This document shows positions 46,795-58,842 of a stretch of 64,000 bases of DNA, one piece after another. The notes beneath the pieces are model-generated. The model saw only the letters and a program-made list of their open reading frames with translations. It made no database searches and was not told where the DNA came from. Position 1 is the first letter of the stretch. Every line of letters starts with the position of its first letter. The stretch comes from Apodemus sylvaticus (Eukaryota > Chordata > Mammalia > Rodentia > Muridae). The stretch covers positions 46,450,514 through 46,514,513 of the forward strand of contig NC_067487.1 of the NCBI RefSeq assembly GCF_947179515.1, written 5' to 3'. Both the position numbers and the translations under genes were made by a program.

Positions 46795-47236
46795 CACATC
46801 TAGTATAAACTATCACATGACATAATAAAAATTTCAGTTCTTCCCCCAAATTTACCAAAAACCTTAACACATTACCTGTAAAACTCTGAAGAAAAAAATT
46901 TCAAGTGAAATTTCATCTAAAATAACTGGTATAAAGTAGCCAAACTGTATAGAGAGCAAGATGATGACATACAAATAATTATCAACAGACTGTGAAATTA
47001 AAATTTTTAATTTAAATTTTAACAAGTAAAACATAAAATTATATGGTAACATTTTATTTACTCAACTATCTAAAAAATGTAAATGATGTTTTAAAGCAAT
47101 TGGAAATATGAAATCAAAAGATAACAGAATATAATCTTAATAGAAATATAAATCTATATAACAGAAACAAAATATATTCCTAACATGAATATAAATTGAT
47201 CTATAAAGTAGTTTCGTACTATGTATTAGAGCTTTA

Positions 47237-47494
47237 AAATATTTTGATCTATAGGGGCTGGAGAGGTGACTCAGTGGTTAAGAGCAACTGCTGTTCTTGC
47301 AGAGGACATGGGTTTGGTAACTAGCATCCTAACAGTGGCTTGTACTTATCTATCTATAGCTCCAATTCTAATAGATCTGACCTCTTCCTCTGGTCGACAC
47401 GGGCAAAGATATGGAATGCACAGATTTCGCATACATACAGGCAAATGCTTAAACACATGATATAAAGATACATCTTTAACTAAATATTTTGATC
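47237..47494 (+). mobile_element. B3/B2-type SINE with perfect 13-bp target-site duplication
   Basis: GGGGCTGGAGAGGTGACTCA starts at 47254; the body is diverged and the tail ends near 47481. AAATATTTTGATC occurs at 47237-47249 and 47482-47494. The intact duplication beside a diverged body is notable. Confidence 0.88.
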
Positions 47495-47689
47495 CTAAAG
47501 TTTTGTTTTTAATATTATCTAAGGAAATGTTTTGAAAAACCACTAAAAGTGTATGTTTGGTAAGGAAAATCTAGATACATAGACAGCAGTATACTATACT
47601 TACGTATAAAGGACAATATTTACAACTGCACTGGAGATCTGAGACGTAACTGCCAAGAGCAGATGCCCAGAGTTAAGCTATTTTATCAT

Positions 47690-47945
47690 TACTTATTAGA
47701 CATTATCAAGCCAATGAAGAAGCCAACATTCTCCCCAAGTGATGGCACCACACTTGTGAAGACAACACTAACAGGAGTCAATGGACTGTTTTAAAACAAC
47801 AAACTAAGAAGTCATGAAGGAGGGAGGGAGATGTGTTGGGGGCAGAGTTGGAGAGGTGGATTGAGGGTGGATATGATCAAGATACATTGTATATACATGT
47901 ATGAAACTGTCCATTAACAACAAATATTCTAAAAAAAATTTCTAT
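47690..47945 (+). mobile_element. L1 3'-UTR fragment (Lx-like)
   Basis: The GAAGGAGGGAGGGAGATGTG purine-rich stretch, then ATATGATCAAGATACATTGT and ATGTATGAAACTGTCC with an A-rich end, matches the usual end of older rodent L1 elements. ORF2 is not recognisable. Confidence 0.6.
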
Positions 47946-47991
47946 AATTCAAATGAATTAGGAAATTGATACATAGGTTAAGTCAATGCAA

Positions 47992-48370
47992 TGGTTAAGG
48001 TTGACTGTGAATTGGCAAGGCCGAGAATCACCCAGAAGACAAATTTCTGAGCATGACTTGACTGAGAGGAAATTTCTGGATAGAGTTAACTAAAGTGGAA
48101 AGATCCACCCTAGCTGTAGGCAGTTCCATTCTACAAGCTATGGTCCCAGAATGCACAAAAGGAGACAGTAAGTAGGGTATGACAAGTCCAGTCCCCCTCC
48201 CCTTGCCCTGCTTTACAACTGCGGATGCTATGTGATCAGCTGCCTCAAGTTCATGACACCATGACCTCACTGCAATGATAGACTGTACTCTTGAGCCAAG
48301 AACAAATAAGTGCTTCCTTAAGTTACACTTGTCAAGTATTTTATTGAAGAAATGAGAAAAATAGCTAGCC
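47992..48370 (+). mobile_element. MaLR LTR, type A part of the 5' LTR
   Basis: Blocks GAATTGGCAAGGCCGAGAAT, CTGCGGATGCTATGTGATCA and GATAGACTGTACTCTTGAGC, then a U5-like CCTTAAGTTACACTTGTCAA, match the MTE-like MaLR LTR type whose U5 ends in 'gtcagggtattttatcacagcaac'. It is a different type from the 3' LTR. Confidence 0.65.
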
Positions 48371-48457
48371 TGGAAATCCAAGAGAATACACCCTTTCCTC
48401 CCCAAGTTGCTTTAGTCATGGTGTATCATCACAGCAATAGTAACCCTAACTAGAACA
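48371..48457 (+). mobile_element. MaLR LTR, type B 3' end (U5)
   Basis: AATACACCCTTTCCTCCCCA, then GTCATGGTGTATCATCACAG and CCCTAACTAGAACA, matches the end of the 3' LTR at 49935-50006. Only the last 80 bp or so of this LTR type is present on the 5' side. Confidence 0.7.
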
Positions 48458-50009
48458 AAAGTTGGTACCAGGAGTGGGAATATTGCTGTGACAGAACTGA
48501 CCATGTTGTTTAGGCAAGGAATGTGAAAGGACTTTGGAACTTTGAGCTAGAAAAGACATTGAGTGTTGAGAGTCTAGTAAACTGTTCTGTAGAAGCTTGG
48601 ACAATAAGGATTTTAAGAACAGTGCAGATGACATGGCCTGGCTTGTAAAGTTTTAGAGGGAATCAAAAAATCTGCAGGGCCATTTGTGTGAAGAATTTGT
48701 AGTGTCTGGTCAACTGGAGCTGAAGAATTGTCTGTGATTAACAAGAGACCAGAACCATTAAAGTAAATCTTTGCTTCAATGGGACAATGGATATTAGTTA
48801 GCTGTAGCTAAAAAAAAATCTGTTATTAATAAGAGGAGTCTAGCATCATTGAAGTGAAGTCTTCTGGAAAATGTTTCCTCAGGGTCAGCACACAGAAGTT
48901 GTGTTCTAGAAGTGGTCAAGGTAATATAGCTCATGATGACAGCTGAACTTGGTAACCTAAGAGTCATTGTCACCCAGGTGGTACTGGTTTGAAAGGCGTG
49001 AAGGGGTCATGGAGAGCAGCTGAGTCTTAGCACTTTCTGGTGGGGCTGGAGTCCCTAAAGAATGCTCAGGAGAGGCTCTTAGTGACCATGAACCCCAATT
49101 CTATCAAGGAACACCAGCAGATGCCAGTACCAGAGGATGACCACCAAGAACAGCAGTAGGTGGATCAGAGTCAGCCTAGCTTAGAAGACAAGCTGTGTGT
49201 GTTGCAAAGGGTGGAGCTGGAGAAGTAATCTGAGCCCTCTGGAGGAGCCTAAAATATTGTGAGTAAATCCCAGATAACTGGGCATTGAATTGAAACTGAA
49301 TTTATATTTTGGAAGTTTGGTTTTGCTTTGTTCAGATTGTGACTATGTCTTGGTTCTTCTTGCCTGAAGTAAGAAAGTATTTAATTTATTACTTTTTTTT
49401 TTTTAATTTTACAGGGGACTACAATTGAGAGACTTTGAATTTTAAAAGGATTGGGATTTTAAAGATATGGAATTCTTAAGCATTTTAATTTTTAAAGACT
49501 GTGGGACTTAGAATTTAGAATGTTATATTGTAATGTTCATAATAATGTGTGATTTGAGGAAGAACAAAAAAGAAAAGATTATGACTTAACAATGAAGTGT
49601 TTGTATGTCAAACTGACAAGGAATCAATTGTGCTGGCTAGTTTTATGTCAACTTGACACAGCTAGAGTTATTTGAAAGGAGGGAACCTCAACTTAGAAAA
49701 TGCCTCTACAAGATCCAGCTGTGATGAATATTCTTAATTAGTTATTGATGTGGGAGGGCACCCCCATTGTGGGTAGTACTATTCCTGGGCTGGTGGTCCT
49801 GGGTTCTGTAGAAAAGCATCCCGAGCAAGCCATTAAGCAGCAGTCCTCCACAGCCTTTGCATCATCAACTCCTGCCTCCAGGTTCCTGTCCTGACTTCCC
49901 TCAGTGATAAAATGTTACCTGGGAGTGTAAGCTGAAATAAACCCTTTCCTCCCCACATTACTTTTGTTGCGATGTTTCATCCCAGCAAGTAACCCTAAGA
50001 GAGACAACG

Positions 50010-52325
50010 GTAAATAAGGAGGAGGGCAAGTCATCAGTACAACCACCCAAAGGAGAGACAAGTGGAAAATGGAGGCCACTGCCTGCACAAGTATAGTAGA
50101 TGGCCAAGTGTGACTTGTCCAGTCCTAGTGACAAATACCACAACAGTGACAGTCACAACATCAGAATCAGGTATTATTAGACACATGACATCATAACAGT
50201 CTCAGGTCTGCTAAACATGTGTCTTACTCATTTGATGTTTTCATAGCAAGGATGGGTAGAAGACAATGATTAATCTGTCTGGATTTGACTGTGATCCTTC
50301 AAGAAGAAGTGGCTCATGTGTTATCCCAGAAACCAAGAACACCCACAACAGTCACCAACTTTAACTTTTATGAAAGCTTTTCAATATCATATCTATAAAA
50401 AGGAAGAAGAAAAAGGAAGGAAAAATGGCCCATCATCCAAAAGAGAAAGACAATTAATGCAGGTTGAAAGGAGAAATGGCAAGCTTCCCAAGCATTTACA
50501 CTTGCAAAAATACTAAGAACAGATATGGGGGGGCGGGGCAGGCAGAAAGGATGGAAAAAGGACGATTCTCACTCTGGAAAGAGTTCAGAAGAATTTGAAG
50601 TTTGAAGATGGAGTGCAACTCAAGTCTACAGATCTAGACAGATTACCTATTGAGATAGCAGAACCCGGTGCCATCTCCAAACTGCTCCAAGCAATGTTAT
50701 CAGATCACTGAGAATGGGGACAGTACCAGAGGGTTGCTGATGGGCAAACTCCACCCTGGACTGAAACGTTCAGATTATGATGAACTACCTACCGCAGGTG
50801 CACCACAAAGAAGTCCCAATAATCCTCCATTCCTCCTGGAGGAACCTGCCAGGTTTCTGGGTCTACTCGGAAAGTGCAAGGCTATAAAGATCGTTTCAGG
50901 AAAATATTTGACAAGCCTTCTGTTGTGCCTTTGGCTAGGAATGAAACAAAACGGGGAGCAAAGGTAAAGGAAAGGCAGCAGTTAGGCAGCTAACGTCTGC
51001 CATGACTGTAAACTGATGGACCTACGCCAACATGCAACCAGTTACCTTTTCTATGGTTCCCAACCAACCTTCGGTCTCAGCGCTTCACACACAGCTCTAT
51101 TACAGCAATTATCACACCACATAATAGTTAGGTAATTGTGTGTCTATTATTCCCCCAGGGCCTGTGAGCTCCCCAAAGGAATGATTATATTCTAGTCATC
51201 GAGTTATCTCTAGCAAGAAGCACAAGACTAGCACAGAGTAGATACTTGGACACATCTATATGTTTTCATTGAACAAAAACTTTGAAGGCATTGCATTAGT
51301 AATTACAGATGGCCCAAAGCTTAAAGAAATTGCTAATACATTGGGTGATAAAATTTTAAACATTACAAAAAAAAAAAAAAGGCATGACAAGCTGGAACCA
51401 TAAACCAGTATTTATACAATGAAATTTAATAGCAATATAAGTAATGTCTAGTATTTGAAATTGAGGAACAGAAACAGCAAGACCTGACGAAAAGTGGCAG
51501 GGTGTTTTGAGGCATGCCCAATGTGAGCAGAGTGGGAGCGAGCCATGGCTGGCTGGCACAAAGAGAAACAGCACCAGAGGCTGAAGATACCAGCACCTAT
51601 GAGACCATGAGCCACAGCACTGCATTCCAAGCACTTCATACAGTCTAGAGGGCAGTCACAACAGAAAAGGAAGAGAAGACTATGTCATGTGGAAAACAGT
51701 AGAAGAAATGGGAAATAAATTTAGGTTCAAAAAAAAAAATCTTTCAGATTTTGCTGAACAACAGCAAGATGGACATGTTGGAACAATGTATTTGCCATCA
51801 TTGCTGCACATATACAACTGTGTCCATTTTGCTATCCAAGTTCACATGCACACACGTAGGCGCACACACACATATATTCATACATGGTCTCCAGGTTACT
51901 GATTTCTCTTATCATGCTAATCTTCAATTGGAGACAGTGCAACATCACGGTCAGGGATTTCAAGACAGTTTTTGTGTGTTTGTTTAAGTTTGGTTTAACA
52001 GGTTTGAATGACAGCTAAATTAATATGCATTTTCAGGTCATTATATGAGATTAAATCTCTGGGAGGTAAACTACTACAAGATAACTCGAATGACCTCCAA
52101 GGCTCATCTGTGAGAAGTCTGTATACAACCACCTGTCTGAAACAGCTTTCGAGAAGGACGGCTTAGATGGACCACTGTGGCTAGCACATCTATCACTACT
52201 CACGACTCACTTAAGAGTGAGTTCAGAGGACCCACAGACCTCTGACATGACTCACAGCAGCCAGACAGCAACAAGCAAGGCAGACCAGGACTATCACTCA
52301 CAATCAGATTAAATTGTACAAGTAC
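50010..52325. other. Unique intron
   Basis: No SINE or LTR was recognised; one L2/MIR-like relic is listed separately. An A15 run lies at about 51366-51380 and a CA-rich patch at 51845-51875. The frame at 50668-50967 is moderately long but matches no family I know. Confidence 0.5.
51135..51262 (+). mobile_element. L2/MIR-like relic
   Basis: GGGCCTGTGAGCTCCCCAAA, followed by TCTCTAGCAAGAAGCACAAG and CACAGAGTAGATACTTGG, recalls the 'gactgtgagctcc...gcacatagtaggtgctc' pattern of ancient L2/MIR3 ends. Confidence 0.5.
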
Positions 52326-52327
52326 CA

Positions 52328-52705
52328 TCTTAGTTACAGTCTGTGGTGCTGTGATTGAACCCCATGAGTATAACCAACTTGAGGAGTAAAGAGTCTATTT
52401 CAGCTTACAGCTTATAACCTATCATCCATGGAAGCTAGGGCAAGAACTCAAGGCAAGAACCCAGAGGCAGAAATGGATTTACGGGCCATGGGGAGTGCTG
52501 GCTTACTGGCTTGTTCCTTGTAGCCTTCTCAGCCTAAAGGACTACAACCCAGGAGTATCAGTGCCCACAGTGGGCTGGACCCTCTCACATTAATCCTTAA
52601 TTAAGACAATGTGCCACAGGTTTGATGGGGGCATTTCTCAATTGAGGTTCCCTTTTCTAAAACAACAGTAACGTGCATCATGTTGACGTAAAACCAGTCA
52701 GCACA
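52328..52705 (-). mobile_element. MaLR solo LTR
   Basis: On the plus strand ATCTTAGTTACAGTCTGTGG leads to TTCTCAATTGAGGTTCCC and CATGTTGACGTAAAACCAG TCAGCACA, the inverse of a TGCTGGCTAGTTTTATGTCA LTR. It retains CTTACTGGCTTGTTCC and GGGCTGGACCCTC. Ends are slightly decayed. Confidence 0.82.
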
Positions 52706-52845
52706 AATACATAAAAATACCTAAGCAATTGAGGATGAACTTCTAAACTCTGCAATAATGCCTTCACTCTTCTGTACACTGACTCTTGGGCTAACATCAT
52801 ATACTTTCCAGCATGTTCACACAAGAACGTATAACTGTATGTCTG

Positions 52846-52881
52846 CGCACACACACACACACGCATGCACACAAACACAAA
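52846..52881. repeat. (CA)n microsatellite
   Basis: A CA run with an ACGCATGCAC interruption. Confidence 0.88.
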
Positions 52882-52884
52882 ATA

Positions 52885-54640
52885 AAGACATGGCACTCTA
52901 CATTTAGTATGTCAAAGATGTCATTTTTCTGACCATCCTTTAAATACCTCCAATACACGTTTGTATCATAAGAGATACACATGTCCAATCTTAGGAAGAA
53001 TTCAAATGATATATAGAATTTGAAAGTAAACTTAAAAATGTGACTTAGGTTCAGAAAGATATAAGCAAGTCTTGCTTTTGATGCATTTTGCCTAGATATA
53101 AAATATTATGTTTTTGTGATAAATAACCCGGTACCATTAATCACATGTTTCCAGTTGCAACAATCCACATTGAGATGAAAGCCATGAAACAGAATCACGG
53201 TGTCAAGATTCACACAAACTGATCTTTTAACAGATTGGTGATGGTGGTGGTGGTGGGGGCATAGATTAAAAGACAAATCTGGAGAATATGTTATGCAATA
53301 AAACATCTGAGAGTGCTTAGGCATGCGGGAAGACAGAACCCCAGGTTTTGAAGCACACAGGAATTAAATGTTAAACACGACTCACAGCCTGCTCTGAAAC
53401 AATGAATACATCATAAAAAATATTTCTTTTTATAGCCACAGGGCCGAGGGTTTTGCTGTTTATATCTATCCCAGCATATGCATCCAGAGCACTGCCAGGG
53501 CTGTCCCTTCTGACTTCCCTGGGATGCTGGACAGGGGAGTCTGCCTGGGTTCCTTTCTGTGGAGTTCAGTTTGTGTCCAAAACTGGCTCAAGACTCAGCT
53601 CTTTTTTAGTCACTCCACTGATGCCTGCCAGTTACACAGCTCCAAGCATTTCCCTTCCAGCTCTAGATATTAAAATGTTTTGTTGTTTTAAAACTTGATT
53701 TAGAACTGCTGTAGATAGCTTTTTTTTTTTTTTTTCACTTCAAGCACCCCAGGTCAGCGACCTCCAGTAACACTCAAGAAGTACAAAGCACCCATCACCC
53801 ACACAAAAAAAACAAAGACGAGGGCCAGGGAACCTTGAGGCGACAGACTCTAGATTACCCATGTCAGGCATTTTCTGGTCCCAAGGAAGGTTTCACATGG
53901 TCTGTGTTGGAGCCAAAGGATGTACATGGTGGCCCTGGGCTTGTTCCCTGTATCCTTCTCTGGTGACCTGCCCCACTGAACTCCCTGACCCAAAGTCCCA
54001 GAGGAGCTGAGTAAAGAGGCCCAGCCCTGTCTCTCACAGGGCTCACTCTGTGCTACCCAGGGCTCTGTTCTTTGGGAGAACAACTAGGCAAAGCGTGAAG
54101 TATTCTCAGTTCCCATTGGCTCCTTGTCTATCTGAGAAAAAGACACAAGAAAAAAAAAAAAAAAAAAAAACCAGGCAGGCAGAACCCCACTGAAAACCAT
54201 AAAACCGTTAGCAGCTGTGACGTCGCTCAAGGTTACCATTCCAGCCTTTCTAATAAATTCAAACAAGGGAAGTCAGAGGTAGGGACCACAACATAGGGCA
54301 GAAAGGACTGAGAAAGGAAGACCGTTGGAGTTCCCAGACTCATGAACGCATGAGTCTTTGCTCTCCTTTTCTTGTTCAGAGACATACTGTCCTAGATGAC
54401 AGGAGGGATGTGTAAGCATTTAATTTCACAACAGCCTGAAGAGACTTTCTCCACAGAGCGTCATTGTGAAGTCAAAGTTTATATGATAGCTGTAAATGGT
54501 GATATGGGATTTTTTTTTTTTTTAAGTCAGCAACCTTGACTATTAAGAATGTTTTTAAGGGAAATAAAGGAAGCAGAGGATTGCACTAACTACTCTTTAG
54601 ATGGGACCATTTGTTTTATCTTCTGTTCCCTCTCTTTCGT
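52885..54640. other. Unique intron with homopolymer runs
   Basis: No transposon was recognised apart from long A or T runs (poly-T about 53721-53737, poly-A about 54149-54170, poly-T about 54511-54524). A GGTGGT-rich stretch lies at 53231-53257. No supported gene. Confidence 0.5.
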
Positions 54641-54649
54641 TTTCTTCTT

Positions 54650-54776
54650 AATTGTATCCGTGGCAGACCTAGAACTCACTGTGTAGACTAGGCTGGCTTC
54701 AAACCCACAGAGAACCAACTGCCACTGCCTCCTGAATACTGGGACTAAAGGCTTCAGACACCATACCAGGGCCTAA
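54650..54776 (-). mobile_element. B1 SINE, diverged
   Basis: Inverted B1 blocks GACCTAGAACTCACTGTGTA, GACTAGGCTGGCTTCAAACC and ATACTGGGACTAAAGGC, with the T-rich tail degraded. Confidence 0.75.
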
Positions 54777-54779
54777 AGA

Positions 54780-56995
54780 AGACAATCTTCAACTCAATGT
54801 ATGCATCAGAAACCATCTGGAAAACATATATATTAAAACAGATACAAAATACACAACATCAAAATAAAATATGAGATAAAGTTTTATGAAATCTACAATT
54901 ACTTTAAAAAGTTGAAAATTATCTAAAGCTAAAAAAACTATCAAAAGTATACTTTTATTATATAGATTTTTCAATAAATTGATAAAACACATCTTAAAAC
55001 AGGTTCCCAGTAATATTTCAGAAAGCAGAGAGACTAGATTAGACCAATTGTTTCCAAAACTACAGTTGCCCACTGGTGAATAAAATGGTAAAATTCCAGT
55101 GACATCTGTATCTATTTAATCACACTAGCAGAGTATTAATTTTAACAGCACATTGCATGCAAACAATCTGACAGGATAAACCATTAGAATCCTTAATTTG
55201 GATAGTATTCAATGCTTGTGCACAAAGCAGTACAAGCAGAATTTCCTTTCATCTACTGAGTGAGAAAACTGTTTTAAAATGTAGTTTCTTTATTCAATCA
55301 TGTGTAATGTAATAGAGGAAGAATATGGCCATTGATTTCTAACAAATGCCTCCGTAGGTAAACCCAAATTCACCTCTTACTCCTGACCGTAAATATTTTC
55401 TTAATTGCCTATGAGCTTGATCAGCAAATCAGTTCAGCGAAGGGGGAGAAAATTAACTGAAATAAAGAACCTCCAAATCATACTGGATGTAAAACTTCTC
55501 AGGTAAGAAGGAAGGAAGTGGCGTCTACACTCCATTGCTGTCTTCCTTCTCTCCAGCAATCAGAAGGAAACCATGTCTAGCAACCGGAAGGAGAAAGCAG
55601 TCCAGGAGTGGGTAGATTCACCGGAAGATGGAAGTTGCATGCTGCTTTAGGTTTGTAAGTAAAAGGGGGGAAGCAGTGCCCTTTATCTTCCATTGAGAAA
55701 TCAAGTTTACTGTCAAAAGCACCAGAGACACATAGGAAATTCTGCCAAGCTCGAAGCACAGAATCATCAACTACTTAAAACCCAGGACGCTAAGTGTGGC
55801 CTCGAACTCTCGGCATGGTGCTTGACTTCACACTCATCCGGACCAGAGCATGGCAAAGGCTGCTAACAGTGACTCCTTGCAGAAGGAGGCACTTCCAACT
55901 GGCATCTGGTATGTGACTGGATTTGGGTCTTTCCTCTAGGCCTGTATTGCCTGCTTATATTTCTGGATCCTTCCACAGACTTTTAAGAAACTCATAGAAG
56001 CTCCACCTGGCAAGAAGCTCTTGCGTTCAGTCCGGTCTTGTCTTGTCTTGTCTTTCATTCATTGTATCCCTGCTACGCTAGGGTAAGGATACCCTAGTGA
56101 AAGTTAAAACCAAACCATGACACTAACACACATGCAATAAACTCAGAGTAGGGAGCAAACGAGCTTTTTGATGAGACTGAAGAAAACAGCTGTGTTTACA
56201 TCAGTTTGGGGCCTGGGAATGACTACATTTCAACTCTGCACCGGCAGGAGCTGCCAGCAACCCTTCCTTTTGGGTTGGATGGTTTCCAGTGTTCCTAGTC
56301 CAAGCCTCTTATCACTTTCTCATGGACACACACACACACACAGAATGAGAAATGACTAGAAAAACTTAGGTCTGTTCAACCATATGCCTAAATAATTTTG
56401 ATCTTTTGTATATTTCTACACTTCGGGCACGATCACCTGGACCCTTAAAGCCACGACTGCTTCAAGGAATTTTCACCTTTTAAAATTGCAATTCCTCAGA
56501 CAATAGCTTGAATGTTTACAAAATAGAGTCTAAAGACAAGTAGAAAAAACGGCATCAGAGATAAGCTAAATTTGACAAACATTAACCTATGCATATTGGA
56601 CAGCCCTAACCTCTACCCTACTCTGACAATTAAATTCCCAAAAAAGATACCTGAGGATTTTTTACCTTCCTGGAGTCTAGCCATCTCAACAGGCAGATTC
56701 AGCCTAATTAATACAACAGAAGTTAAATGATTATCTAAATCACCTTAGAAAATTTGGGAAGAAAAATGCAAACAAATAAATAAATAAATAAATAAATAAA
56801 ATAAAATTAGCACTCTGCCCTCTTTTCTAAATTGTGAACTTGTTAATAATATATATTCATCTTACCATTGTTCTGACAGACACCACCTACTGATTTTAAG
56901 ATTAAGAATTCTTTAAAAAAAATCACATAGACTCTAAATTTGTAATCTATCATTAGCACAGAAGATAAAATAATAATAATAAAAAAAAATAGAAC
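54780..56995. other. Unique AT-rich intron
   Basis: No SINE or LTR was recognised. A short CA run at about 56327-56342 and (AAAT)n at 56769-56800 are the only repeats. Part of 55080-55480 is complex AT-rich sequence that could be conserved noncoding DNA. Confidence 0.5.
56769..56805. repeat. (AAAT)n microsatellite
   Basis: About eight AAAT units. Confidence 0.9.
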
Positions 56996-56999
56996 ATGG

Positions 57000-57165
57000 A
57001 GCCCGGCATGGTGGTACCTACTTCTAGTTCCAGGACTTGGGAGAGAGGCAGAAGCAGGTGAATCTCTGAGTTCAAGGGCAACCTGGTAAATATAGTGAGT
57101 TCTAGGACAGCCAGAGCCACACAGGGAGGCCCTGTACCAAAAACCAAAAACAAACAAAAAAAGAA
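57000..57165 (+). mobile_element. B1 SINE
   Basis: GCCCGGCATGGTGGTACCTA at the head, TGAGTTCTAGGACAGCCAGA in the body, and an AAACAAACAAA-type tail. Moderately diverged. Confidence 0.85.
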
Positions 57166-58300
57166 GAGGGATTCACAAGGTTCCTGGCTTAATATCCAAT
57201 ACCACATAACCAAACCACCCAGGAAACAACAGAAATGATTGTGATAACCCATGTGAGGTCACTCATGGCAACCAGCAGACAGACAGAAAGCATGCTATTA
57301 CACTTGCTTGCGTACTATTTTAGATGAACATGACTTGAAAGAATGAAAGGGGGGAAATGCCTTCCTTTTGATGTCACTATAAGGCCTGGCTGGAAAATGA
57401 ACGCACAGGTATAGTCTGTATAACATAGGGCTTAGGTAAGACCAGCCCGAGGAGACAAACTGTTTTAGAACTGTAAACAATCAAAATCGGTACTGCACAC
57501 ACGGAAACACACATACACCGTGGATTTCAACACTGCAATTACTTCCCTTGCTTTAGAAGCAGACACTTTCAAGTGTGCTTTCTTTCCTCTTCATGGTGCC
57601 CTTGCTTTCCCCCTTCTCACTGCTTTCTATGAAACCTACACCCTACCGATGGCAGAATCATCCAATACCTCCCGCAACATCAAGGTTGGAAAGAGAAGAA
57701 CACCCCACCGAGACGATTTTGAGAACCACTACAACATGCGCCACAACTGGGCTAAGCTGAGAAATTTCTCACTCTTTATATAATGAATCTACCATGTATA
57801 TTTCTTTTCATTAATTGCATGCTGCCGCACACAGACAGATTAATTCTGGTTTCTTTTATTAGCAAGCAATGAGATTTTGAAACACTGCATATTAAATCAA
57901 CAGACCTGAAAACATCTTAATCTCAGCATTTTAAGTTAATATGCAGCCCTAATGATCAGTTGTATGTGATTATGTAGAAACTGCTGCAGTTCTTTCTTAG
58001 TCTTTCTTCCTTGTGTCTCTTATAAGTGGAAAGTAACCCAACGGGAAAAAACCCAAGATCCCACCAGAAATATATGTACAATGATTGATAACCTGAGATG
58101 ATTAAAACCATCTTTATTATAAGGGAACACAGCATGTTTTCTATTGTTTTACATACATGACTAACAACTAGGAACCTGTGAAAATTTAACAGAATTTGAT
58201 ACATTTCACATATGTCAAAACCATTCCCTAAACCCAGACAATAAACATATCTATGACCTCAAGAGTGTTCTATGACCTCTTTAAACCTTCTTTCTTTACC
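57166..58300. other. Unique intron
   Basis: About 1.1 kb with no recognised transposon. The frame at 57520-57783 has no family motif and no splice context that I can support. Confidence 0.5.
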
Positions 58301-58600
58301 CCTGTCTTCTCTCCATTCGCAGGCAACCACTAACTATCGGGGCATTAAATATTAGTTTGCATTCTCCATCATACATAAATATTATGTATTATACTACATT
58401 TTACTTTATTAAACTATACAAATTACCCTATACTATTTTATTTTGTCTATGTTCTTTCACTAGACCTAACTGTTTTGAGACCCATCTGTACTGGTGCAGG
58501 TACCAATGTCTTTTTGATTTCCATTAATGAATACCAGTCTACCACACAGATGCATTTTAATTTTTCTGTCCACTGATCAGTGTCATTTTCTGATGTAGTA
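58300..58600 (-). mobile_element. Possible ancient L1 relic (inverted)
   Basis: GGCAACCACTAACTATCGG, then TTCTTTCACTAG and TTAATTTTTCTGTCCACTGATC, resembles the inverted 3' region of old mammalian L1 elements ('caaccactaat...ttcacttagcata...tatccattcatc'). Weak. Confidence 0.4.
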
Positions 58601-58631
58601 AAATGAAGTTTCTATGAAGACTTACATATAT

Positions 58632-58842
58632 GACTTTACTTGGGCCGGGCGGTGGTGGCGCACACCTGTAATCCCAGCACTCTGGGAGGCAGAGGCAGGT
58701 GGATTTCTGAGTTCGAGGCCAGCCTGGTCTGCAAAGTGAGATCCAGGACAGCCAGGGCTATACAGAGAAACCCTGTCTCAAAAAAACCAAATAAAAAAAA
58801 AAAAGAAAAAACAAACAAACAAACAAACAAAGACTTTACTTG
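58632..58842 (+). mobile_element. Young B1 SINE with perfect 11-bp target-site duplication
   Basis: GGCCGGGCGGTGGTGGCGCA starts at 58643. The body is close to the B1_Mus consensus, with GAGTTCGAGGCC as Pol III B box, and ends in an A-tail carrying (CAAA)n. GACTTTACTTG flanks it at 58632-58642 and 58832-58842. Confidence 0.95.

Larger units (their letters stand above)
47992..50006 (+). mobile_element. Nearly complete non-coding MaLR element with mosaic 5' LTR
   Basis: Layout: 5' LTR 47992-48457, internal region about 48458-49628, 3' LTR 49629-50006. The 3' LTR starts TGTGCTGGCTAGTTTTATG and ends CCCTAAGAGAGACA. Just after the 5' LTR lies TGGTACCAGGAGTGGG (48463-48478), a primer-binding site of the leucine-tRNA type used by the ERVL/MaLR group. 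The internal 1.2 kb has no gag, pol or env-like frame, as expected for MaLR, which moves with proteins from elsewhere. The 5' LTR joins two LTR types (see separate entries). Confidence 0.8.

Noticed and set aside
48028..48405. 125-aa open frame on the minus strand
   Set aside because: It is antisense to the MaLR 5' LTR and has no independent support.
50668..50967. 99-aa open frame, considered as a processed pseudogene
   Set aside because: No match to a known protein from memory, and no poly-A tail or target-site duplication was seen around it.
57520..57783. 87-aa open frame
   Set aside because: It ends in a hydrophilic stretch but matches no family I know and has no supporting splice sites.
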